Source: Chitinophagales bacterium (GTDB lineage: Bacteria > Bacteroidota > Bacteroidia > Chitinophagales > Saprospiraceae). Taken from it: 64,000 nt of DNA. Shown here one piece after another: positions 45,538-53,092 of the stretch (position 1 is its first letter; the number at the start of each line of letters is the position of its first letter). The translations under genes were made by a program, and so were the position numbers. The notes under the pieces are model-generated. The model searched no databases, had not been told where the DNA came from, and saw only the letters and a list, made by a program, of their open reading frames with translations. The stretch covers positions 259,949 to 323,948 of the forward strand of contig JAAFJN010000002.1 of assembly GCA_013298845.1 (NCBI GenBank), in the 5' to 3' direction.

Positions 45538-46416
45538 TTATTGGTCCACGCCGTTGATGGCGGAGAAAAATACTTCTTCGAGGCTGGCTTCGGCGGGAAT
45601 AAAATCGTTGCCCGGGTCATCTTCGCTGAGGATGTGGATAACTGGCTTGCCGCCAATGAGTTTGTTGGAAATTAATTTGGCGCCGTAAAGTTTTTGAGTG
45701 GCTTCCAGATCGGCTTTTTGAATGGTTTTTTTCCAAATTTTACCGTATAAACGCGCCAAAGCGGCGTCGGGGGTGCCCGAGTACAATACGCGACCGCCGT
45801 TGATAATGGCCATATTAGAGCACAATTCTTTTACGTCTTCAACGATGTGGGTACTGAGGATCACAATGACGTTTTCCCCAATTTCGGATAAAAGATTGTA
45901 AAAACGGTTGCGCTCACCGGGGTCGAGGCCCGCCGTTGGTTCATCTACGATAATCAGTTGCGGGTCTCCCAGCAGTGCCTGCGCAATACCAAATCGCTGC
46001 CGCATCCCGCCGGAATAAGAAGATACGGCTTTTTTGCGGTGCTCCCACAGGTTAACGCGTTGCAACAAGCCTTCGACCACACTTTTACGGCTGCCGGAAG
46101 GAATACCTTTTAATATGGCCAGGTGATCGAGCATTTCGAGGGCCGATACCCGTGGGTACACCCCAAACTCTTGTGGCAGGTAACCCAACGTGCGCCGAAC
46201 GGTATCTTTATCCCGCAATACATCAATGTCGCCCAGGGTGACAGTGCCGTGGTCGGCATCCTGTAAGGTAGCAAGGGTGCGCATAAGTGTGCTTTTGCCC
46301 GCGCCGTTGGGGCCAAGCAATCCGTACATTCCGGTTGGAATGTCCAGCGAAACATCCTGTAGCGCCGCGACGCCGTTGGAATAGGTTTTGGACAAGTTGC
46401 GAATGGTGAGTTGCAT
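45538..46416 (-). CDS. ABC transporter ATP-binding protein for the permease-peptidase fusion
   Basis: 292 residues. Walker A GPNGAGKST (about 34-42), Q loop LPQEFG, signature SYSGGMRQRFGIA, Walker B LIIVDEPTAGLDPGERNR, H loop ILSTHIVEDV. The extra C-terminal 70 residues (KKTIQKADLEATQKLYG) are usual in ABC-2/CcmA-type exporters. Only 18 bases separate its stop from the fused permease start, so the two make one complex: two ATPases with one doubled permease. Confidence 0.95.
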   Translation of the reverse strand: MQLTIRNLSKTYSNGVAALQDVSLDIPTGMYGLLGPNGAGKSTLMRTLATLQDADHGTVTLGDIDVLRDKDTVRRTLGYLPQEFGVYPRVSALEMLDHLAILKGIPSGSRKSVVEGLLQRVNLWEHRKKAVSSYSGGMRQRFGIAQALLGDPQLIIVDEPTAGLDPGERNRFYNLLSEIGENVIVILSTHIVEDVKELCSNMAIINGGRVLYSGTPDAALARLYGKIWKKTIQKADLEATQKLYGAKLISNKLIGGKPVIHILSEDDPGNDFIPAEASLEEVFFSAINGVDQ

Positions 46417-46653
46417 ATTATTTGAATGATAGTGTACAAATAGCGTTATAAATGGGGGGGGTAAATACTTTCGTCAAGGAAAGTTTCACAAATGACGCAA
46501 AAGGCCCCTGTTAAGTGTCAAACAATAGAGGAAAGATGGAAATTGATGGATGAAATTATTATTTTTGAACGGTTTTTCAACATTGTACACGCCGTATGAA
46601 ACCTGCGCTGTACCTTTACGGGAGTTATATTCACTCAAAAACATCATTGATTA

Positions 46654-47130
46654 ATGAACTATTGGTTTAGATTTCAGTTTATCGCCTTATTGGCACTCGT
46701 ATCGTTTACTGCCTCTGCCCAAACGGATTGGGAATGGTCACAGCACCACATCGCCTTCACTTTGGCCGATGATTTCAAACCGGTTACCAATACCGGCGAC
46801 GAATTTACCGCAAAAGGCGATGGCATGGATTTTAGTATTTTCCCATTTGGCGATCAGGAAATTGATCATTCCAGCATCGCAGATTACACCATCGAAATTG
46901 CCAAATCAGTAGAGTTAGAACAAGTAGATGACGCTGATGTCATTGAAATGAATGGTTTGAAAGGTGCTTACGTAGAAGGTTATAAAGAAGGTCATCGCGT
47001 TGTGTTGTTAGGATTTATTGACCCCGAGTCTGAGACTAACTTTTTTGCGGTAATTACTTTTGCGGATGATGATGCAGAAGCGGAGAAAGAAGCCATTCGG
47101 ATGATTAGAAGTTTTCGTAAAAAAGGATAA
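46654..47130 (+). CDS. Secreted protein of unknown function
   Basis: 158 residues with signal peptide MNYWFRFQFIALLALVSF to ASAQ. The mature part is acidic and folds as alternating strands and helices (HHIAFTLADDFKPVTNTGD, GYKEGHRVVLLGFIDPE, AEKEAIRMIRSF). I do not recognise the family. It lies 70 bases upstream of the ECF sigma gene on the same strand and could belong to its regulon. The 237-base gap before it holds only AT-rich promoter-like sequence. Confidence 0.75.
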   Translation: MNYWFRFQFIALLALVSFTASAQTDWEWSQHHIAFTLADDFKPVTNTGDEFTAKGDGMDFSIFPFGDQEIDHSSIADYTIEIAKSVELEQVDDADVIEMNGLKGAYVEGYKEGHRVVLLGFIDPESETNFFAVITFADDDAEAEKEAIRMIRSFRKKG

Positions 47131-47200
47131 AATAATTTTTTCCCGATTTAAGAAAACCAAATCCACACAAACACTCGTAAATATCGCTGTCAAATAAATA

Positions 47201-47737
47201 ATGCAAGACCAGCTCATTCAACAATTGCAGAGTAGGGATAGTGTTGCCATCGGGCGACTCTATGACGCTTATGGTGCTGCCCTTTTTGGGGTGGTGCTGC
47301 GTATTGTTGGATCAAAAGAACTGGCGGAGCAAGTGTTGCAAGATACGTTTTTGAAGGCTTGGAAAAATGGCGAATCATACGACCCCTCAAAAGGTCAGTT
47401 GTTTACCTGGTTGGTCAATATTGCCCGTAACACGGCAATTGATGCCACGCGGTCGGCCCATTTCAAAAATCAAAAACATACCAGCGATATTACTACACTG
47501 TATCAACAACCCGATAGTGGCTCCATGAATCCGGAACACGTAGGTGTGCGTGAGCTCATCGAAAAACTGGATGAAAAGTACCGGAAATTGGTAGATTTGG
47601 TGTATTTTCAAGGATATACCCAAGAGGAAGTGGCCGAAACCACGGGCATTCCTCTTGGGACTATAAAAACCCGGTTGCGCTACGCCATCACGGAACTCCG
47701 TCGTTACTTTATTTTTATTTGGTTTTTTATGCAATAA
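47201..47737 (+). CDS. ECF family RNA polymerase sigma factor
   Basis: 178 residues. Sigma region 2 (about 12-85) includes YDAYGAALFGVVLRI and LFTWLVNIARNTAIDATRS; region 4 (about 120-172) has ELIEKLDEKYRKLVDLVY and the helix-turn-helix GYTQEEVAETTGIPLGTIKT. It directs RNA polymerase to a small regulon and is held inactive by the anti-sigma factor encoded 9 bases downstream. Closest to the RskA-partnered (SigK-like) group. Confidence 0.93.
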   Translation: MQDQLIQQLQSRDSVAIGRLYDAYGAALFGVVLRIVGSKELAEQVLQDTFLKAWKNGESYDPSKGQLFTWLVNIARNTAIDATRSAHFKNQKHTSDITTLYQQPDSGSMNPEHVGVRELIEKLDEKYRKLVDLVYFQGYTQEEVAETTGIPLGTIKTRLRYAITELRRYFIFIWFFMQ

Positions 47738-47746
47738 ACATAAGCA

Positions 47747-48556
47747 ATGAACTTCGAATCTTATATACGATCAGGCATTTTGGAGTCTTACGCACTCGGG
47801 TTGGGTACACCCGCCGAGCGCGCCGAGGTGGAGCGCAACATTGCGCAATACCCCGTATTGGCTGCCGAATTGAAAGCCATCGAGGATTCGCTCGCCGCTT
47901 ATGCCCAGGCACACGCCATTGCTCCACCAGATGGTCTGAAAAGTAAAATTCTGGAGAAAATCGAGTCGGAAATGAAAGCCCCCACGCCCGAACCTACCCC
48001 TGATCCTCCTTCTTCGGAGGGCGGTAGCGGCGGCGGTTGGACCCTTAAATCACTGTTGCCTTGGTTTATTGCCGGCATTGCAGTTGCTTTGGGGGTTGCA
48101 TTGTGGACCAGCAAAACCGAATATCGCGAGCAACAGGCTTTGATGCGCACGATGGAGCAACAATTGAAAGATTGTAAATCAGACAGTATGCTGCAACAGC
48201 AGTTACGACAAGATATGGCTTTCATCAACGATCCGGCTACCCGCCGGATTGATATGCTGGGCGACGTGGGCGGACAACTCTCGGTGTATCTCAATGCCTC
48301 CCAACAGGCAGTATTTGCCACCACCGCCCGGATGAAACCACTCCCGGCCAACCAAGACTATCAATTGTGGGTAATTGTAGAAGGTAACCCGAATCCGGTT
48401 CCGTTGGAAGTATTCCAGCCCGGCAGCGATCCTTTAGCACTTGTCCCCGTCTCTTTCCGCGAAAAAGTACAAGCTTTCGCCGTATCACTCGAACCCAAAG
48501 GTGGCAGCCCCGACGGTAAACCCACCCAAGTGCTCATGATTGGAGCATTAAGTTAG
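47747..48556 (+). CDS. RskA-type anti-sigma factor
   Basis: 269 residues. Cytoplasmic part about 1-100 (GILESYALGLGTPAERAEVE, a typical RskA start) without the zinc-binding HxxxCxxC motif; one membrane helix LLPWFIAGIAVALGVALW (about 102-119); and a periplasmic RskA domain (LNASQQAVFATTARMKPLPA, QLWVIVEGNPNPVPLEVF). It should sequester the adjacent sigma factor until proteolysis releases it. A perfect 14-bp tandem repeat starts two bases after the stop. Confidence 0.92.
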   Translation: MNFESYIRSGILESYALGLGTPAERAEVERNIAQYPVLAAELKAIEDSLAAYAQAHAIAPPDGLKSKILEKIESEMKAPTPEPTPDPPSSEGGSGGGWTLKSLLPWFIAGIAVALGVALWTSKTEYREQQALMRTMEQQLKDCKSDSMLQQQLRQDMAFINDPATRRIDMLGDVGGQLSVYLNASQQAVFATTARMKPLPANQDYQLWVIVEGNPNPVPLEVFQPGSDPLALVPVSFREKVQAFAVSLEPKGGSPDGKPTQVLMIGALS

Positions 48557-48558
48557 GA

Positions 48559-48670
48559 GTGAAAAGTGATGAGTGAAAAGTGATGAGTGAAAAGTGATGA
48601 GTGAAAAGTGATGAGTGAAAAGTGATGAGTGAAAAGTGATGAGTGAAAAGTGATGAGTGAAAAGTGATGA
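48559..48670 (+). repeat. Perfect 14-bp tandem array (GTGAAAAGTGATGA x 8)
   Basis: Eight identical 14-base units, each two heptamers, with no variation over 112 bases. It begins two bases after the anti-sigma stop codon, in the sense of that gene. Perfect copies suggest recent expansion, so the copy number may vary between strains. Confidence 0.97.
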
Positions 48671-48693
48671 ATTGATACTGTTTTATACAAAAA

Positions 48694-48726
48694 AGCCATA
48701 GCATCCTGGATGCTATGGCTTTTTTT
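48694..48726. terminator. Strong bidirectional intrinsic terminator
   Basis: AGCCATAGCATCC-T-GGATGCTATGGCT with 13 perfect pairs, followed by TTTTTT and preceded by AAAA. It ends the sigma/anti-sigma transcript and can act on the opposite transcript too. Confidence 0.92.
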
Positions 48727-48833
48727 GATGCGCCCCGCACTATTGGCGTTATAGGTTATACAAAAATCCGTGAAAATCCGTGTCCAATCCTATCACAAAC
48801 GACCGATACCCAACTCATCACTTCAAAAAAAAC

Positions 48834-48896
48834 TCTTCACTTTTCACTCTTCACTTTTCACTTTTCACTCTTCACTTTTCACTCCTCACTCATCAC
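48834..48896 (-). repeat. Heptamer array overlapping the end of the FAD oxidoreductase gene
   Basis: Nine units of the complement type (TCTTCAC, TTTTCAC, TCCTCAC, TCATCAC). On the minus strand these are GTGA heptamers, same sense as the FAD gene, and its stop codon at 48879-48881 lies inside the array. Together with 48559-48670 it forms an inverted pair around the terminator. Confidence 0.93.
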
Positions 48897-50024
48897 TAAC
48901 TCCGCCCCTTCGCTGCCGACCAGCGAGCCAATGGCCACGCCCATGCCGCTCATGCGTACAGCGACCGTTATAGAGGGTGACACCCGTTCGATAATTGGTT
49001 TTTTTACCGGCCCAAGGCCCAATATACCCGTCCACCACATTTCCGGGGCTAGTTGTTGATCGGGACAAATAACGTTGTGCAGGAGGTCCAGCAACGCCGC
49101 CCGAATTTTTTCATTGGGGCCAAACGCATCCGTTGTTTCCGTTTCCCGGTCCAAATTGCGCCCGCCACCCAGTAAAATACGCCCGTCAATGTTGCGGAAA
49201 TAAAAATACCCGCGATCGTAGTGGAAACACCCCTCCACCTTGAGGCCCGGAACCGGCGGCGTAATGAGCACCTGATTGCGGGCGGGCACTACTGCCAACG
49301 CCGGTAATAACCGCGCCGCAAAGCCATTGGTACACACCAGTAATTTTCGGGCCGATAACGACCACCCGTGTTGGGTCTCCAAGATGGCCCGGTTGCCTTC
49401 GTCGTGCAGCGCCGTCACTTGGATTCCGTTGAGCAGTTCAATTCCCAACGCCTGCGCCCGCGTCAGCAACGCCGACATCATTTTACCCGTGTGGATTTGC
49501 CCCTCTGCCTGGTTGAGAAGCAGGTGCCGAACGCCTTTAAACCCAAATTTGGGCAATTGCTGATCGGCAACCGTGTACACTTCCCGGTGTCCGGTAATGT
49601 CCCCGGCGATTTGGTTAAAGGCCGCTATGTGCGCGCAACATTGTTCAAAATCATCGGTATCCTGCTCGGTAAACATTTCGTAACCGCCGTGCCCTTTGTA
49701 ATCAATGGGCGCATCTCCGGTGATGGCGCGGAGGCGTTGCAACCCTTTCCAACGGCGTTCGACGGTGTGCCACACCTCCATTTCGGGCATGTGCGTCATG
49801 TCGTCCAAGAGTTCGGTCATGGAGCCGAAACAGGCAAAGCCAGCGTTGCGTGTACTGGCACCCACCGGCAGCCCGCCGCGTTCCACCACCACAACCCGCA
49901 GGGCAGCATCGAGTTCTTTGAGCCGAATGGCGGCCGTTAAACCCACCAGTCCACTGCCCAAAATGGCCACATCAATGCCGCTGAGGAACGATTCCCGCTC
50001 CCAATAACTCAGTTCGTATTGCAT
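48879..50024 (-). CDS. FAD-dependent oxidoreductase (DAO family)
   Basis: 381 residues. Dinucleotide-binding VAILGSGLVGLTAAIRL (about 19-35), then VVVVERGGLPVGASTRNAGF, and the DAO-type segments ALLTRAQALGIELLNG and FYFRNIDGRILLGGGRNLD. It probably oxidises a secondary amine or amino acid with FAD; the substrate is not known. The last residues (MSEE) and stop come from the heptamer array, so the natural tail may be replaced. It ends 11 bases before the TPR membrane protein gene region starts on the same strand. Confidence 0.88.
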   Translation of the reverse strand: MQYELSYWERESFLSGIDVAILGSGLVGLTAAIRLKELDAALRVVVVERGGLPVGASTRNAGFACFGSMTELLDDMTHMPEMEVWHTVERRWKGLQRLRAITGDAPIDYKGHGGYEMFTEQDTDDFEQCCAHIAAFNQIAGDITGHREVYTVADQQLPKFGFKGVRHLLLNQAEGQIHTGKMMSALLTRAQALGIELLNGIQVTALHDEGNRAILETQHGWSLSARKLLVCTNGFAARLLPALAVVPARNQVLITPPVPGLKVEGCFHYDRGYFYFRNIDGRILLGGGRNLDRETETTDAFGPNEKIRAALLDLLHNVICPDQQLAPEMWWTGILGLGPVKKPIIERVSPSITVAVRMSGMGVAIGSLVGSEGAELVMSEE

Positions 50025-50035
50025 GGCCGGGAGCG

Positions 50036-52111
50036 TTATTTGGCCAGAATCTGACGGTCCATATCTTGCATTCCGCTGCCTTTGGCGGCGGCGCGTTGGT
50101 AATCGGCCTGAGCGGCGGCTTTGTTGCCCGCCAACCCTTGCGCACGGGCGCGTTCGAGGTAAGCCAACCCAAAATCAGGGTTGATTTCCAAGGCTTTGGT
50201 CAGGTCTTCGATGGATTCTTTGTATTGAGCCTTTACCCGGCGCAACATGCCGCGTTCGTACAGCATATTGGCATCAAAAGGTTCATAGCGAAGAAAATTG
50301 GTATAATCGGCAATGGCTTCGTCAAATTTACCGAGGTTATAATACACGATAGAGCGGTTAAAATAACCATTTTTATTGTCCGGGTCAGCGGTAATGCCCT
50401 CGTTCATATCCGCCAAAGCGGCTTCAAATTGGCCCGCCATGCCTTTGGCTGCGCCCCGGTTAATGAGCGCTTCGGCGCGGGTTTTGGGTTTATTGGCCGA
50501 TAATTCAACCGATTTATTGTAGTCGGTGAGGGCTTTTTGCAAATAATCAGCCGATTGCGCCTGGGGCAATTTGCCGCCCGCCGCCATGTCAAAATAGGTT
50601 TTTCCCCGGCTATTGTACAATTCAGGGTTGGTTTTATCAATTTCTACCGCCGTAGTGTAATCGGCGAGTGCTTTGGCCATTTCTCCTTTTTTGCGCAAAT
50701 ATTGCCCGCGATTCCAAAAGGGTAGCGACGACGTTGGCCGGTTGGTTGCGGGGTCAATTTCGTATTTCATGACGTGCGACCACAAGGTTTCGCCGTTGCG
50801 CCAAACTTCCACCTGTTGCGTTGTGATATAGGCAAACAGCAGCAACACAACCGCCGCTGCGGCGTTTACCGGCGTATTATTGGGGCGGTTTTGGGTATAA
50901 TTTTGGTATAAAAAAGCCACCAACGCGAATAATCCAAAATACGGAACGTACGTAAAACGATCCGCCAAATAACCTTGTCCGGCACCGAACAACTGCAATA
51001 CGGGGGCAACATTTAAAAAGAAAAACAAAATGCCAAATACCCATTCGCGGCGGTCTTTTTTCCACAACCAATACGTTGCGTAGCCTACCGCTGCAAACAC
51101 AATGGGCGAAAGATAGACGTACACCGGCAGGTTTTTGGGATAGGCGTACAGCGGCGACATCGGGTTGGGAATGAACAGTTTATACACGTAAACGCTGAAG
51201 GACCAGGTCGCAATGCAAGCGCGATCGAGCAAATTAAAACCAGTGATGGAATCATCGGTGGAGCCTTGTACGTTCAGCGTATAGATATTGGCCAAACCCA
51301 TTGCTACCGAGGCCAGCAACAGCGGCACTTTTTCTACCACAAGGCGGGTAGACCATTCGCGGCGCATCAGGTAATCTACCACAAACATGGACACGACCAA
51401 GGTCACGGCTTGTACTTTGGAATACAACGAAAGCACCGCCAACGCCATTGAAAGCACAAAAAACAGGCTGGCGCGTGATGTTTCGGCCAGTTTTCGGTAG
51501 CGGATATAACATTCCAGCGAGGCAAAGAAAAAGGCCGCAAACAAAACGTCTTTGCGTTCTGTGGCCCATGCTACTGATTCTACGCGCATCGGGTGGATAC
51601 CCATGAGTAAACCGCCAATCAGCGCCGCCCACGGACCGAGGCCCAGCAACATCAGGCAGCGCATGGCAAAAAATACGACTGCCAGGTGCAACAACAGATT
51701 GTTGGTGTGCACGGTGCGCGCATATTTGGCCAACTCGTCTTTTTTCTTAAAATCAGCGCCGGTAAAGCGTTTTTCCAAGGCAAAAGTAAAAATAGGCATT
51801 GGGTTATAGTTACCAATCACATTGCCTTTTTCCAAACTAAAAATATTGGAAAAGGTCGTTCCCAACGGTTGTTGGTCGGCGTGAATGACGTTGGTATTTT
51901 CGGTGATATTGGGGTCATCGTCCCAGTTGACAAATTCATTGTCGAGCGAAGGCCAATAACAAATGGCCGTAATGACCAAGGCCAGTGCAATTTGTAACCA
52001 ACCAGACGAGGACCCGGGTCCTTTGGATTCGTGGGGTGGGGTGACTTTGTTGTTCCCGGCGGCGGGTTGGGTTTTGCGGGGTGCAGTTGATTTTGTATAA
52101 TTCTTGGCCAT
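50036..52111 (-). CDS. GT-C type membrane protein with C-terminal TPR repeats (TMTC-like)
   Basis: 691 residues from the ATG at 52111 (MAKNYTKSTAPRK). After a basic, Pro-rich N-terminus come about ten membrane segments; the first loop has DNEFVNWDDDPNITEN, the acidic motif expected in GT-C lipid-linked sugar transferases. The C-terminal 250 residues are TPR units (ALADYTTAVEIDKTNPELYN, FNRSIVYYNLGKFDEAIADY, SIEDLTKALEINPDFGLAYL). The layout matches eukaryotic TMTC O-mannosyltransferases and bacterial relatives, so protein glycosylation is possible but not shown. A -7 element is seen at 52130. Confidence 0.8.
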   Translation of the reverse strand: MAKNYTKSTAPRKTQPAAGNNKVTPPHESKGPGSSSGWLQIALALVITAICYWPSLDNEFVNWDDDPNITENTNVIHADQQPLGTTFSNIFSLEKGNVIGNYNPMPIFTFALEKRFTGADFKKKDELAKYARTVHTNNLLLHLAVVFFAMRCLMLLGLGPWAALIGGLLMGIHPMRVESVAWATERKDVLFAAFFFASLECYIRYRKLAETSRASLFFVLSMALAVLSLYSKVQAVTLVVSMFVVDYLMRREWSTRLVVEKVPLLLASVAMGLANIYTLNVQGSTDDSITGFNLLDRACIATWSFSVYVYKLFIPNPMSPLYAYPKNLPVYVYLSPIVFAAVGYATYWLWKKDRREWVFGILFFFLNVAPVLQLFGAGQGYLADRFTYVPYFGLFALVAFLYQNYTQNRPNNTPVNAAAAVVLLLFAYITTQQVEVWRNGETLWSHVMKYEIDPATNRPTSSLPFWNRGQYLRKKGEMAKALADYTTAVEIDKTNPELYNSRGKTYFDMAAGGKLPQAQSADYLQKALTDYNKSVELSANKPKTRAEALINRGAAKGMAGQFEAALADMNEGITADPDNKNGYFNRSIVYYNLGKFDEAIADYTNFLRYEPFDANMLYERGMLRRVKAQYKESIEDLTKALEINPDFGLAYLERARAQGLAGNKAAAQADYQRAAAKGSGMQDMDRQILAK

Positions 52112-52129
52112 TGCAAATGTTTTGTCGGG

Positions 52130-52137
52130 CAAAAGTA
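52130..52137 (-). promoter_or_regulatory. Candidate -7 promoter element for the TPR membrane protein
   Basis: TACTTTTG on the minus strand fits TAnnTTTG, 18 bases upstream of the ATG at 52111. Confidence 0.45.
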
Positions 52138-52246
52138 CGCTTTGTTCCCAAATTTTATAGCCTGCAATGCCTTGTTGTTGTATATTTGCCCTTTCGCAAA
52201 TTTTTTGAACACAGCCCCCCAATTGGCGTTTATCACATTGGTTTTG

Positions 52247-52327
52247 TACTGAGCGTCGCCAGGTTTTGTGCACCACATTAGGGAATCGTCCTGTATTTTT
52301 ATGCACAAAACCTGTCGTGTCGAAGTA
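52247..52327. repeat. REP-like inverted repeat upstream of hisA
   Basis: TACTGAGCGTCGC starts the left arm, which ends CAGGTTTTGTGCA (52260-52272); the right arm TGCACAAAACCTG (52302-52314) pairs with it exactly and ends GTCGAAGTA. The left end is the same as that of an element at 63390. Confidence 0.75.
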
Positions 52328-52361
52328 CGAGGCCGTAAAATCCTTAAATTTTACACTTCTC

Positions 52362-53084
52362 ATGCAAATTGTACCCGCTTTTGATATTATGGACGGCCGA
52401 TTGGTACGGCTGCGCCAAGGGGATTTTGGTCAAAAAACCGAATATCCCGCCGATCCGCTCGAATTAGCCCGCGAAATGGAAGCCGCCGGGATCAAACGCC
52501 TGCACATGGTGGACCTCGATGGTGCCCGCGACGGCAAACCGGTGCACCTGCCGCTGTTGGCTAAAATTGCCGGTCATACCCGCCTGACCATTGACTACGG
52601 CGGTGGTTTGCGCTCGATGGCCGCCCTCCGCCAAGTATGGGATGCCGGTGCCGCTCTGTTTTCGGTGGGCAGCGTAGCCGTGAAAGCCCCCGACGAATTT
52701 CGCGCGTGGGTAGAGCGTTTTGGTGCCGAAAAATTCCTCGTGGGTGCCGATGTGCGCAACCGCCAATTGGCCGTGCACGGCTGGAAAGAACAAACCGGCC
52801 TCGATGTATTGGAATTTATCGAACGGGTAAATGCCCTCGGCGTACAGAAATTTTCGGTGACGGATATTGCCCACGATGGTGAACTCAATGGGCCATCGCT
52901 GGAACTGTACCGCTCCATTCGCGAGCGTTTCCCCGATGTGGAACTCACCGCCAGCGGGGGCGTGAGCGAACCCGCCGACTTTGAAACGTTGCGCGATTTG
53001 GGCTGCGCGGGTGTTATTGTGGGTAAAGCGTTTTTTGAAGGCTTGATTCCCATGAAATTTTTTAGTGTTTACAGTAAAGCGTAA
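52362..53084 (+). CDS. hisA: HisA: phosphoribosylformimino-AICAR ribotide isomerase
   Basis: 240 residues from the ATG at 52362 (MQIVPAFDIMDGRLVRL). TIM-barrel features: first-strand Asp in FDIMDGR, phosphate-binding YGGGLRS and ASGGVSEPADFE, and VGADVRN/VTDIAHDGELNG with the second catalytic Asp. It is the fourth step of histidine synthesis. No other his gene is in the window, so it is detached from the usual his operon. Eight bases separate its stop from uvrB. Confidence 0.93.
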   Translation: MQIVPAFDIMDGRLVRLRQGDFGQKTEYPADPLELAREMEAAGIKRLHMVDLDGARDGKPVHLPLLAKIAGHTRLTIDYGGGLRSMAALRQVWDAGAALFSVGSVAVKAPDEFRAWVERFGAEKFLVGADVRNRQLAVHGWKEQTGLDVLEFIERVNALGVQKFSVTDIAHDGELNGPSLELYRSIRERFPDVELTASGGVSEPADFETLRDLGCAGVIVGKAFFEGLIPMKFFSVYSKA

Positions 53085-53092
53085 TCTGCAAC

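Noticed and set aside
48559-48670. Regular array that could be mistaken for CRISPR
   Set aside because: Units are contiguous, with no spacers, and no cas gene is in the window.
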